63,535 bases of DNA from the NCBI GenBank assembly GCA_903885585.1, contig CAISJH010000611.1, forward strand, positions 1 to 63,535, given 5' to 3'. This DNA is from an uncultured beta proteobacterium (GTDB lineage Bacteria; Pseudomonadota; Gammaproteobacteria; Burkholderiales; Burkholderiaceae_C). Shown here piece after piece: positions 40,619 through 49,504 of this stretch. Both the position numbers and the translations under genes were made by a program. Position 1 is the first letter of the stretch, and every line of letters starts with the position of its first letter. The notes below the pieces were generated by a model, which saw only the letters and a list, made by a program, of their open reading frames with translations, ran no database searches and was not told the origin of the DNA.

Positions 40619-42082
40619 ATGCTAGCTACGTTGCGAACCGTGATGCGCCGTACCGCAATACCTGCAGCCGTGGCTGCACTGTGTTTTGCGCCCGCACACG
40701 CGAACTTCATGGACGACTTCATGACGTCGGCCGGCGCTGCGGCCAACGTCACTCCCGGCAGCGTCATCCAAGGTCAGTCCGGCACGTTTATCAGCGGCGG
40801 CAGTCTCGTCTGGCGCGTTCCGAATCGCACCTTCACGCCCTTCTCCTTCACGCCCCCGTCGTTCAAACGCGGCTGCGGCGGGATCGACTTTTACGGTGGA
40901 TCGATCGGCTTCATCAATGGCGAAGAGTTCGTCAACTACCTGCGGGGGATCATCCAGACCTCGATGGGGTCGATCTTCATCAGCGCTCTAGACGCACTTG
41001 CGCCAGGCCTTGCCAAGACCATGCAGGCCATGTCCCAGGATGTGCAGCGCATGAATTCGATGCTGGGCTCGACTTGCCAGATGTCACAGCTGCTCAACAG
41101 CAAGACGGGCATCGAAAACGACGTCACCCGCTGGATTCAAGGCGCCACGGGTCAAAGCTCCAGCGAGGGCAACAACCGCGACTTCTTCAGCGCCTACACC
41201 CGCTTCAAGGAAAGCTTGCCCGACGCCCTCAACACGATCACCTCGGGGCCTTCAGCCAAGAACTCTGCAAACGTCACTCAGACGGGCCCTCGTAACGCCA
41301 CCTGGGCGATCCTTCACTCGGGACAGTTCGCCGACTTTTCCAGCGAAACCAAGAGCCTGCTGCTCAGCCTCATCGGCACCCGCGTAACTGTCGTCGACGG
41401 GGATGCTTCCAACCCAGTGATCTCCACTCACACGCTTCCAGGAAAGGTGCGGTTTGGTGATCTGGTCGGGCACTGGACTGAGCAGACAAAGACGCTGAGT
41501 GCCTACGACTGCGGAGATCACGCCTCTTCAGATCCATGCCTGGATCTGAGCACGCGCGCGACCAAGCAGATCTCGTTCACGCCGTACTCGCGGCGGTACT
41601 ACAACCACCTGATGGTCTTGCGTGACGCGATCCTCAACCGCACAGACCCCATGTCAAGCGCAGCGGGACGCGAAGCGCTCAAGGCCGTAGGCATGTCTCG
41701 CCTTGGGGCGTTTCGGATGATCGAGTTGACGTCGAACAACAACCTCAGCGGCATCAGCTCCGTGCTGATCGCGAAGTACGCCGAGATCATGGGTTGGGAG
41801 GCGGCCATCAATCACATCGAGAACCTCTGCCAGGACCTGAAAACTGCTATCGATTCGAGCAAGGAGCAGGGGCTGAACGCCACCAACAAGGACGATATCG
41901 ACTTGCTGGAGAGCAGGCGCCAGTCGCTGCTGCAAGAGGCACGCAGCTACAGAGAAACACTGGACAAGGCCAACGGTTCGCAACAGGACATTGCCAACGA
42001 GCTGGCGCATCTCGAGCGCACGCTTTACAACAACTTCAACCTGCGCATGGCCAACAACCTGCGCGCCGCGCGCCGCTCCTGA
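40619..42082 (+). CDS. traH: TraH pilus assembly protein
   Basis: A signal peptide ends near AHA, followed by NFMDDFMTSAGAAANVTPG and FKRGCGGIDFYGGSIGFIN, which are signatures of TraH. The C-terminal part has a coiled coil (NKDDIDLLESRRQSLLQEAR) typical of the family. It is a periplasmic protein needed for pilus extension, and its position between traF and traG is universal in F-type systems. Length is 487 residues, near the normal. Confidence 0.9.
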   Translation: MLATLRTVMRRTAIPAAVAALCFAPAHANFMDDFMTSAGAAANVTPGSVIQGQSGTFISGGSLVWRVPNRTFTPFSFTPPSFKRGCGGIDFYGGSIGFINGEEFVNYLRGIIQTSMGSIFISALDALAPGLAKTMQAMSQDVQRMNSMLGSTCQMSQLLNSKTGIENDVTRWIQGATGQSSSEGNNRDFFSAYTRFKESLPDALNTITSGPSAKNSANVTQTGPRNATWAILHSGQFADFSSETKSLLLSLIGTRVTVVDGDASNPVISTHTLPGKVRFGDLVGHWTEQTKTLSAYDCGDHASSDPCLDLSTRATKQISFTPYSRRYYNHLMVLRDAILNRTDPMSSAAGREALKAVGMSRLGAFRMIELTSNNNLSGISSVLIAKYAEIMGWEAAINHIENLCQDLKTAIDSSKEQGLNATNKDDIDLLESRRQSLLQEARSYRETLDKANGSQQDIANELAHLERTLYNNFNLRMANNLRAARRS

Positions 42083-42103
42083 CGGGGCCTGAGGTCGCAG
42101 CTT

Positions 42104-45043
42104 ATGTGGGAGCTCTACACCTACTGGCACTACGAAGCCGTTGTTCGAGCGTTGAACGGCATCGTGATGGTGATGGGCGGCGATGGCTACACAGGCCTGC
42201 TGAAGTCCATGGCCCTGGTGGGACTCATTGTGTCCACCGCTGTAGGCCTGGCCAAGGTCAGCGCAGCGGAGCCAGGCAAGTTCTTCGTTTTTCTGCTCCT
42301 GGGCTACTCGGTGATGTTCGTGCCGAAGGTCACGGTGAGCGTGCGTGACATTGGCTCGGGCCAAGGTCAAAACGTGGCCAATGTGCCTCTGGGAATCGCG
42401 TTCTTTGCCACCAGCACGAGCCAGATCGGCAAGTACCTCACGGACACCTTCGATACGGCCTTTGCGCCGGTCGATTCAAACCTTTCGTTCTCCAGGTCGG
42501 GGCTGGGCTGGGGCGCATCTGCCATGGCCACGATGGCACAGGTCAAGCCACGCGACCAGACGCTGGCGCCTGCCATGGCCAACTTCGTGCGCTCGTGCGT
42601 GGTGCCAGAGATCGTGGACAACCCGTTGGCCTACGACGTCTTGTCGAGGTCGCCCAACATCTTCACGGCACTTGCAGCCGATGGCTTTCTGAACCCCGGG
42701 CGTGTGGTCTACATGCCCATTGGCGATGCAGGCGGAGGTCAATACCTGCCCTGCACTTCCGGCGATCAATACAACGCCCTCACACGCCTGAGGATCAAGA
42801 TCGATGCCGAAGCCGAGGCGCAGAAGGTGCCACTGGCGCGCCTTCTGATGAAGTACATCCCGCCTACTTCGCAAGGCACAGACTCACAGATCCTGGCGCT
42901 CGCGGACTCGCAGCTGGGTGCCGCGAGCTCTGCGCTGCTCGGCGCATCTGGCAGCGTCAAAGACCACCTCTTCCAGGCAATCACAGCAAACCTGATGAAC
43001 GAGAGCGGCGCAGAGCTCGCTGCCGCTCGGGGCGACTGGGGTGCGGTACAGCTGGCCGCAGGCGCGGCCATCGCCAACGCTCAGTCCATCTCGTCGTACC
43101 AGGTGCTGGGCATGATCGGCTCAGAGGCCTTGCCCCGCATACGCAATATCGTGGAGGTTGTGCTGCTGGCCACCTTCCCGATCATCGTGATCATGATGAT
43201 CGTGGGCGGCGAAAAGGGCGGTACCGTCGTCTCGTCCTACGCGATCACCTGCCTTTGGATCCAGCTATGGGCCCCGCTGTACTCCATCGTCAACAACCTG
43301 CTGCAGCCTCTGACGATTTCGCGCTTCAAGTCCATTCTCAGCAGCGCCAGCAGTGGAGGCGGCGGTGGCGGCGGGGGTAGTTCCCAGGTCTACGGCCTGT
43401 CCATGCAAAACATGGACACGATCATCGCCACAGGCTACTCCGAGCAAGCCATGGCTGGGGCGCTTGTTATGGCTGTGCCTGCCATCGCCTACGCGCTGGT
43501 CAAGGGCGGTGCGGTGGCTGTGAGCGGCGCAATCTCACCGTTGTCTGCGCCTGCTTCCGGCGCGGCCTCCAGCGCAGGCGCCCAGGCAGGTCTTGGCAAC
43601 TTCAACATCGGCAACACGAGTTGGGGCGCCCACTCCTCCAACACGACCACGGGCAACAAGTTCGACAGCGCTGGCGCCATCACTCAAGGCCGCTACCAGA
43701 CTACACAGGGGCTGATGTCGAGAACCTATGGCTCGGGCGGTGAAGCCGTCGACGCAGGTCAGATGGTCTCCAACCTCGGCGCAATAAGCGCGCAGGTCGG
43801 CGCATCTGCGAAGCAAGCCATCTCCACCGCTGCAAGCACAGAGCACTCGAGGGGCGTGACCGCCACGCAGCAGTACATGAGTGGTATCAGCACTGCTGTC
43901 GACAACTTCCGGCGGCAAGGCACCAGTTCTGGCATCAGCGATGGCGTGACTACGAAGGGCGGGGTCTCAACCGCCTCAGCAACGCAGCAGTCCGCGAGCT
44001 CGGGTTTCTCAAAGATTGAGTCTGAAGCAAAGCGATTAGGGATCTCGACCGAGCAAATGGCTGCGCTTACCTTTGCTGCAGGAGCAAGTGCCGGCTGGAA
44101 TCTCAAGGACTCCCTGCTCGGCAAAGCGTTGGGGGCGGACGTGGGGGCTCGGACGTCCCTAGAACACAAGCAAGGCACATCCCAAAGTCGTAGCGGAGCT
44201 ATGGAGGCGGCCCAGCGGCTTTCCAAGGACGAGGACGTCAAGTCGCTGCAGTCTGTGATGCGCCAGAACCAAGTCAGTACTGAGGGCAGCAACACAAGGA
44301 CCAGCCAAAGCAGCGTGGACGCTGGGAAGAGCGCCAACCTCACGAACACCATGGGGCACCTTGAGCAGGCACAGCAGCAGTTTGCCAAGGCTGAGCGGCT
44401 ACAAGAGATGGCCGCAAGAACCAACGACACCTCGAGTCAGCTCAGTCAGGACCTCAGCAACCTCGTCTTGGAGAGACTGTGCGAGAACGGTCACGACCCG
44501 GACCGGATCTTGCGCGCCGCAAACCTTGGCTCCGGCCAAGAACGCGCAGATGCTCAGGCGGCCATCATGACAGCAAGCCGATCGGTGGCCGAGGAGATGG
44601 TTCAAAGCCAGCTTGGAGCCTGGAGTCTGACCAGGCCAGGGGCGCCCCCCAGTGGATCAGTGACCGATGGGGCTGCCGTCCAAGCCGCAGTCGCGGATAT
44701 GACATCTGCTGCAGAGGTGAAGGTCCAAGAAGGTAAAGCTGCAACGGCCAACAGTGGTGCCGAAGCTCTGAATGCTCAATCAACGCCCGTCAGCAACAGC
44801 GCGGCGGCGCAAGCGGTCATGACTGCGGCTGGTAGCGGCATAGGAGCCAATCAGGCAGCCCTTGACAAAAAGAGTAGCGAGATGCCGGGCGAATTCAAGG
44901 CTGCTCAGGAAGCCGGTCAGGAAACGCGCTCCAAGTCGCCTTCATCGGTGCGCGCAGTAGTTGACGGCCCGGACATGGGCGGCCTGGGTCCTAAACCTGA
45001 GACTCCAGCGAACACTGACGCTTCGCAACATCCTGCAGCCTGA
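42104..45043 (+). CDS. traG: TraG mating pair stabilisation protein
   Basis: The N-terminal half has several membrane segments (LLKSMALVGLIVSTAVGL, then IVEVVLLATFPIIVIMMIVGG, then GALVMAVPAIAYALVKGG) as in TraG. A Gly-run (SSGGGGGGGSS) lies near residue 420. The C-terminal periplasmic half, 500 residues, is Ser/Gln/Ala rich and helical, with repeated SQS and ASS stretches, as seen in F TraG, which functions in mating pair stabilisation and entry exclusion. Length is 979 residues, close to F TraG. Confidence 0.88.
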   Translation: MWELYTYWHYEAVVRALNGIVMVMGGDGYTGLLKSMALVGLIVSTAVGLAKVSAAEPGKFFVFLLLGYSVMFVPKVTVSVRDIGSGQGQNVANVPLGIAFFATSTSQIGKYLTDTFDTAFAPVDSNLSFSRSGLGWGASAMATMAQVKPRDQTLAPAMANFVRSCVVPEIVDNPLAYDVLSRSPNIFTALAADGFLNPGRVVYMPIGDAGGGQYLPCTSGDQYNALTRLRIKIDAEAEAQKVPLARLLMKYIPPTSQGTDSQILALADSQLGAASSALLGASGSVKDHLFQAITANLMNESGAELAAARGDWGAVQLAAGAAIANAQSISSYQVLGMIGSEALPRIRNIVEVVLLATFPIIVIMMIVGGEKGGTVVSSYAITCLWIQLWAPLYSIVNNLLQPLTISRFKSILSSASSGGGGGGGGSSQVYGLSMQNMDTIIATGYSEQAMAGALVMAVPAIAYALVKGGAVAVSGAISPLSAPASGAASSAGAQAGLGNFNIGNTSWGAHSSNTTTGNKFDSAGAITQGRYQTTQGLMSRTYGSGGEAVDAGQMVSNLGAISAQVGASAKQAISTAASTEHSRGVTATQQYMSGISTAVDNFRRQGTSSGISDGVTTKGGVSTASATQQSASSGFSKIESEAKRLGISTEQMAALTFAAGASAGWNLKDSLLGKALGADVGARTSLEHKQGTSQSRSGAMEAAQRLSKDEDVKSLQSVMRQNQVSTEGSNTRTSQSSVDAGKSANLTNTMGHLEQAQQQFAKAERLQEMAARTNDTSSQLSQDLSNLVLERLCENGHDPDRILRAANLGSGQERADAQAAIMTASRSVAEEMVQSQLGAWSLTRPGAPPSGSVTDGAAVQAAVADMTSAAEVKVQEGKAATANSGAEALNAQSTPVSNSAAAQAVMTAAGSGIGANQAALDKKSSEMPGEFKAAQEAGQETRSKSPSSVRAVVDGPDMGGLGPKPETPANTDASQHPAA

Positions 45044-45065
45044 AAGTCGGGACAAAATCCACAGC

Positions 45066-45581
45066 ATGCGTAAGGCAGTCTGCTTCTTAGCGCTGGCGTT
45101 TCCTTTGCTCGCGTGGAGCCAGCAGGCGCCCAGGTGGTCGCGTGTGTATGAGGTTTCGCTTGCTCATGCTTTCCCCGGCCACGAGCAGAGCATCGAGGCT
45201 GCAGCTGCAAGATCAGCGCGTGTCCGGGCCTCGGAGGACTACGGCGCCACCCTTCTGAAGGTGCGCCAGTCAGGCTCTGGCGGCATGGACGCACAAGTGA
45301 TGTCGGGCGCTTCATCGGTCCAGACGCTGCGCCACACGCAGCGCACTGATGCCCAAGGTCGCGTGTGGTCGGACTTCCAATTCCTTGTGCAAATCGACGC
45401 CGCGGACATGCACCGGCAGGTGTCGGCCGTGCGCAACCTGGACCCGACTACCCTGGAAGCCAGACGTGCGGCCCGGTCAGCCGAGATCCTGGAACACCAA
45501 ATGCGCGCTCAGCGAAGTCCCCAAGAACCTGATCACCGCATCGCGACAATGGTCCTGCAAAGTCTGCAGCGCGGCGAGTAA
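45066..45581 (+). CDS. Secreted protein, paralogue of the 48048 product N-terminus
   Basis: A signal peptide (MRKAVCFLALAFPLLAWSQQ) precedes a domain of about 100 residues: VYEVSLAHAFPGHEQSIEAAAA, seen in part, then SDFQFLVQIDAADMHRQV. The spacing of EVSL, ASSVQTLRH and FQFLVQIDAADM aligns with EVSLRLE, TRQSDSGQWADFRFEVAVNAAEV in the protein at 48048. Ends with a charged helix. Function is unknown; export is predicted. It lies 23 bases after traG. Confidence 0.6.
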   Translation: MRKAVCFLALAFPLLAWSQQAPRWSRVYEVSLAHAFPGHEQSIEAAAARSARVRASEDYGATLLKVRQSGSGGMDAQVMSGASSVQTLRHTQRTDAQGRVWSDFQFLVQIDAADMHRQVSAVRNLDPTTLEARRAARSAEILEHQMRAQRSPQEPDHRIATMVLQSLQRGE

Positions 45582-45588
45582 CCTGGCG

Positions 45589-46167
45589 TCACCATAGCCA
45601 GCCACCGGCGCCAATGGCCCGGCGCAGTTTCCGCGGTGAACCAAAGACGACGCAAACACCCTCGACGTGGGCCGTAGCACCGTCCACAGCACGCGGATAC
45701 CAAAGCACAGGCACTGCACCTACGGCATGCGCATTCGATATCGCCTGCTTCAGGTCATCTCTTGCCACCTTGCGGCCCCGACCGTCGCACAGGATCCGAG
45801 GGCCAAAGCCACCCCAGGTTCTTCGAGTTGCGATGTTCGTCTTCGACTTGACTTCGACCGCGAACCGGCTGTCGTCGGGCGCAGTAATCAAGATGTCGAT
45901 GTCGCCTCCCGCCGGGCTACTTGCCCCATGGTGCGCGTGCCACCCGCTGGGTAGTTTGAGCCGCTCGAATGCACGGCGCTCCACATGCACTCCAAGCCAG
46001 CGACGCCAGGCTTGCCCGGCTGCGATCCAGGCTCCAACAGCGAAAACGAGCGCCACGACGGCGGGCTCCAACGCCCTATGCGTGAACGCCCAGAGTCCCA
46101 GCAAGCCGGCAACCACCACGCAACCCAAGGCGCTTAGGGCAGGCTTAACCCAGAACTGTCTTCGCAT
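45589..46167 (-). CDS. Membrane-anchored nuclease-fold protein (NERD/PD-(D/E)XK-like)
   Basis: Two hydrophobic segments (ALSALGCVVVAGLLGLWAF and AVVALVFAVGAWIAAG) precede a domain with GGDIDILITAPDDSRFAVEVKSK, whose D...EVK arrangement is the PD-(D/E)XK nuclease core as in NERD domains. A GDI at the core's start and a downstream Arg/Lys-rich stretch support this. It is oriented against the transfer genes. A role in DNA processing or in recipient exclusion is conceivable but not shown. The start at 46167 lacks a good ribosome site; a longer start may exist. Confidence 0.6.
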   Translation of the reverse strand: MRRQFWVKPALSALGCVVVAGLLGLWAFTHRALEPAVVALVFAVGAWIAAGQAWRRWLGVHVERRAFERLKLPSGWHAHHGASSPAGGDIDILITAPDDSRFAVEVKSKTNIATRRTWGGFGPRILCDGRGRKVARDDLKQAISNAHAVGAVPVLWYPRAVDGATAHVEGVCVVFGSPRKLRRAIGAGGWLW

Positions 46168-46204
46168 GCCGAGATTCTGAGTCGGATGCGGCGCCATAAC
46201 AGGC

Positions 46205-46239
46205 AAAGCCCAGTGGTCTGAGGAGACCAACTGGGCTTT
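46205..46239 (-). terminator. Hairpin terminator of the 46293 gene
   Basis: AAAGCCCAGT and ACTGGGCTTT form a 10-bp stem, with an extra GGTCT/AGACC inner stem, 54 bases past the stop of the 46293 gene. The T run on the minus strand is short. Confidence 0.65.
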
Positions 46240-46292
46240 GGGGGGTGTTTAGATGGGTGGTCGGCTGGTTGCCGGCTGGAGAAGCTTCGAGG

Positions 46293-46682
46293 TTACGAAG
46301 GGGGCTCGATCACAACGGACAGGAACTCTCCGCCTTGGCGCCGCCATGCAGCGATGCGCATGACGAGGTCTTGGTCTGTGGTGCCCAGCCTCATCTGGCC
46401 ATAGAAGTCACAACTCTTGGCCGTGGTGCGCGCCTCTGCCTCGAACATCCAGCCTCGCATCTGGTACGGCTTGCCGTCGGCTCCGAGGGGCTCAAGCAAG
46501 AGAGACAGATACGGCTTGCCAGCGCTGGTTCCGTTGCGGGCAATGTCGGACCAGGCTGCGCCTGTAAATGAGCCGTGTTCGCCCACCACCTGAAAGCGCC
46601 CCGTAAAGATCGGCGCTCGTGGGGTCCGGTCTTGTGGTGGGGCTGCTTTGAGCAGCCCCCGAATGGTGTCTGTTCGTTTCAA
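46293..46682 (-). CDS. Hypothetical protein, 129 aa
   Basis: It starts MKRTDTIRGLLKAAPPQDRT with AAAGGA upstream and has a beta-rich middle (IFTGRFQVVGEHGSFTGAAW, then PYLSLLLEPLGADGKPYQMRGWMF). The composition recalls small DUF736-like plasmid proteins, but I cannot confirm homology. The upstream DNA has three GTTGCG-type elements (about 46708-46746), partly like the conserved leaders but without the hairpin. It stands alone on the minus strand with its own terminator. Confidence 0.55.
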   Translation of the reverse strand: MKRTDTIRGLLKAAPPQDRTPRAPIFTGRFQVVGEHGSFTGAAWSDIARNGTSAGKPYLSLLLEPLGADGKPYQMRGWMFEAEARTTAKSCDFYGQMRLGTTDQDLVMRIAAWRRQGGEFLSVVIEPPS

Positions 46683-46805
46683 TCGTTAAATCCTTTCTCA
46701 ACGCGTTGCGGGTTGGGATACGGCGTTGCACGTTGATAGGTGTTGCGTCCCATTGGAAGCCGTAATCTGGCCCTTATGTGGGGTGCCGTCCATAGAATCC
46801 AGCCG

Positions 46806-47642
46806 ATGCGTTTGATGCTCTGCCTGTCCCTTGCTTCTTGCATCGTTGCAGCGGGCTGTTCGGGGCCAAGCGAACGCTCAATTGCTGCGGATCTCTACAC
46901 CAGGCTGCAAAGCGGAGATTGCTCGGCCTACGTCCAGCTCGCCGAGGCGGCCCAGAAGGGTCTGAAGTACGCGAACACGTACCTGGGCTTGTCCTTGCAA
47001 ACGGGTCATGCAACCAAATGCCTGCAGCCCGCACCGCTCGCTCTGCAGGCCTACAACAAGGTCTTGAAGGAGGTGCCGGAAGCTGCGTTCAACGCCGCGC
47101 TGCTGGAGTTGCTCGCAAAGCGGCATCAACGAGCTGCCGAACTGCTTGAGCTTGCCGCAGGCAAGGACAAGTCAGGCATGCCAGTGGCCATGGTTCGCCT
47201 GGCCCTGTTGTACGAGTCAGGAGCTCCTGACCTCTTGCGCAATGACTCACTGGCTGCACAGTACTTCGAACGCGCCTCGGCCGCGGGTGACCTCTACGCT
47301 CGCTTTCGGTTCGCGCAGGTACTCTTGGCTGGCAAAGGTCGCTCCGCCGACCCCCCTCTTGCAGTCGAACTGCTGGAGTCATGCGCCCTGAAGGGTTTGC
47401 CTGATGCGATGCTGGCGCTGCATGATCTGCGCAAGGCCGATCCCGCAGCCAAAGAAGAGGCCGCTCGCTGGCTTGGGATGTACTCTGTGTATCGCCCGGC
47501 CGCAGCAGGCAGATACAACTCTTTCCTGGCCACCATGACTCCACGCGAGCAAAAGGCCGTGCGCGACTCAGTCGCAAAACACAACGTCTCAAAGCAACCC
47601 GAATGGAAAGTTCCAGATTACTCGAGCCCGGTGACGCCATAA
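46806..47642 (+). CDS. Sel1-like repeat lipoprotein
   Basis: The ATG at 46806 begins a lipoprotein signal (MRLMLCLSLASCIVAAGCSG, lipobox VAAGC). Sel1/TPR-like helical repeats follow: GLKYANTYLGLSLQTGHA, MVRLALLYESGAPDLLRND, FRFAQVLLAGKGRSADP. Such repeats bind proteins, suggesting an outer membrane or periplasmic scaffold. The next gene overlaps its end by 40 bases in another frame. Confidence 0.7.
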   Translation: MRLMLCLSLASCIVAAGCSGPSERSIAADLYTRLQSGDCSAYVQLAEAAQKGLKYANTYLGLSLQTGHATKCLQPAPLALQAYNKVLKEVPEAAFNAALLELLAKRHQRAAELLELAAGKDKSGMPVAMVRLALLYESGAPDLLRNDSLAAQYFERASAAGDLYARFRFAQVLLAGKGRSADPPLAVELLESCALKGLPDAMLALHDLRKADPAAKEEAARWLGMYSVYRPAAAGRYNSFLATMTPREQKAVRDSVAKHNVSKQPEWKVPDYSSPVTP

Positions 47643-48016
47643 GCGCTGACCTGCGCGATTCGGCTACATGGCACGCCTGGCGTAAGGTACTCGGGGAGCC
47701 GCTGGAGGCTATTCTCGCCAAGGCCAGCTTTGAGTTCGACGAGCCAGAAGATGCCATTGTTCTTCTGTTCCCCCACTCCCTCCTCGCCGAGGCAGACTCC
47801 TTTCTCGAGTGGCTGATGACATCGCTCGCCGACTTCTATGGCCCCCGGTGGACAGACTTCTTGATGGCCAAGGGTTTTCCGAATGCTTCAACTGCCATGC
47901 ACGAGCCCGAGAAGGTTGAAGCGTTCTTGCGAAATATCGAATGCCCCATCCCGCGACATCTTGTCGTTCCACGAATCAGGGTCGAATTCATGCCCCCTTT
48001 GGAACTCGCTCAATAG
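47603..48016 (+). CDS. Hypothetical protein, 137 aa
   Basis: It overlaps the previous gene by 40 bases. No signal peptide or membrane segment is seen; it is acidic and helical (LGEPLEAILAKASFEFDEPEDAIVLLF, in part, then ADSFLEWLMTSLADFYGPRW). I do not recognise it. A start further downstream is possible because the first 12 residues lie in the overlap. Confidence 0.5.
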   Translation: MESSRLLEPGDAISADLRDSATWHAWRKVLGEPLEAILAKASFEFDEPEDAIVLLFPHSLLAEADSFLEWLMTSLADFYGPRWTDFLMAKGFPNASTAMHEPEKVEAFLRNIECPIPRHLVVPRIRVEFMPPLELAQ

Positions 48017-48047
48017 TTATCAGGTGGATATTCCTATAATCAATTAA

Positions 48048-49502
48048 ATGTTCTACCCTTATTCACTAACCTCAGTTTGCGTTTCTAGTGTTTATTCCGG
48101 ACTGCGGTTGCTTCGCAGCATCGCCCTTTCATGCTCCTTCGCCGTGGCAGGGGTTGTGTTTGCGCAGACGACATCCTCGACCGCACAGCCTCACCAGGCC
48201 TCCATTGAACGACCCCGTATCCAGATAGAGATAGTCGAGGTCTCCTTGCGGCTGGAGCCGGGTGGCTCTGTCGATTCTTTGCGCACTGCCGCATTTGCGC
48301 AGGCCCGGCTAGGCGCGATGGAGTCCGTACCCAACGCATCGTTGCTTGTCTCGCGCCTCAAAGGCGACGCGATGTCTGAGTCCGTTACCGCGGTCTGGGC
48401 GGCGCTGGTCCAGCCGAAGCTCATGGCAGTTTCAACGAGGCAGTCCGACTCGGGCCAGTGGGCAGACTTTCGGTTCGAAGTTGCAGTGAATGCCGCTGAG
48501 GTGGAGCGTCAGGTTCAGCACCTCCAAGCATCAGGCGCTTTGCAGCATCTGCAGTATGTGCAAGGCGCACGAATGAACGCCGCCGCACAAGCCCTGATGT
48601 CAGGCGCAGAGCTGTGGGCGGTGTCGAATGGCCCGGACGTACAGCAGCTTCGCGGCTTGTTGGACGCACTGCGCGCCTCGCCTGGGTGGGAGATTGAACT
48701 CCCTGAGGTGAAGAGCGAACGGGAGCAAGCGCTCGCGCAGTGGAAGTCTCAACAGGCTGTGCGTCGCACGCGCCCATATGACGCACTCACTGCGTCGCCC
48801 ACAAGCGAGATCCGCCGCATGCCCCCGCCTGCGCTTCTCAGCGCCAAAGACCGCTTGGAGTGGGAGTTTGTGGTCACCAAAGCATTGGCTGACCAAGTGC
48901 GCAACTCTGGACCTCGTGCCAATACGGCGCTGACCCCCACTGGGTTGGTTTTCCCCCAGGGCAGCCTTCTCGATCAGGCTCTTCTGCAAGACGCCGGCAG
49001 CGTCTTCATGGAGGCGCTGGAAGTGAACGTCTTTGACCAGCTCTTGCGGTCCAAAGTGGACGTGCGCCTGGTTGACTCCATCCGACTTGCCGATGGGAGG
49101 GTCAATGTGCGCCTGGCAGTGAAGGTCACGCCGCCGTCTCCTCGGGCCCTAAACGCTGCGAAGTCACTGCTGTTCGCCGTGCCCGAACTTCGTGAAGTGC
49201 CGCAGCCGGACCGGGGACTGCGAGCATATGCAGGAACAGCTCAGCAGTGCGGCCGGGTCAACCAGCAGTTCCATGGCTCGTTGTGGCAGGCGCTGGCGAA
49301 CCGCTCAGTCACACTGACGCTGGCGGTCGGTAAAGGGCAGACGCACCTGCACTTGGCGGGTATGAACCCCTCGGGACTGTTTTGCGTCTACCTGCCTGGG
49401 GAACGAGACGACCGCGATGCGTGGCGCACGATCAGTGTCTCGTTGTCTGTCTCGGAGGCGGAGGCTGCCGGCTCCGTGGTGGCCACGATTTCGAGGCAGT
49501 AG
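48048..49502 (+). CDS. Large secreted protein, paralogous to the 45066 product
   Basis: A TATAAT at 48035-48040 sits eight bases before the ATG at 48048, so transcription from it would leave almost no leader; downstream starts such as GTG 48087 could be used and would give a cleaner signal peptide (LLRSIALSCSFAVAGVVFAQ). The first 150 mature residues align in pattern with the protein at 45066. The remaining 300 residues are unrecognised and rich in helices, with a later GKGQTHLHLAG stretch. Predicted periplasmic or surface protein of the transfer region; role unknown. Confidence 0.6.
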   Translation: MFYPYSLTSVCVSSVYSGLRLLRSIALSCSFAVAGVVFAQTTSSTAQPHQASIERPRIQIEIVEVSLRLEPGGSVDSLRTAAFAQARLGAMESVPNASLLVSRLKGDAMSESVTAVWAALVQPKLMAVSTRQSDSGQWADFRFEVAVNAAEVERQVQHLQASGALQHLQYVQGARMNAAAQALMSGAELWAVSNGPDVQQLRGLLDALRASPGWEIELPEVKSEREQALAQWKSQQAVRRTRPYDALTASPTSEIRRMPPPALLSAKDRLEWEFVVTKALADQVRNSGPRANTALTPTGLVFPQGSLLDQALLQDAGSVFMEALEVNVFDQLLRSKVDVRLVDSIRLADGRVNVRLAVKVTPPSPRALNAAKSLLFAVPELREVPQPDRGLRAYAGTAQQCGRVNQQFHGSLWQALANRSVTLTLAVGKGQTHLHLAGMNPSGLFCVYLPGERDDRDAWRTISVSLSVSEAEAAGSVVATISRQ

Positions 49503-49504
49503 TG

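Noticed and set aside
43340-43400. Gly-codon run in traG as a repeat element
   Set aside because: It encodes a Gly linker within the traG frame and is not repeated elsewhere.
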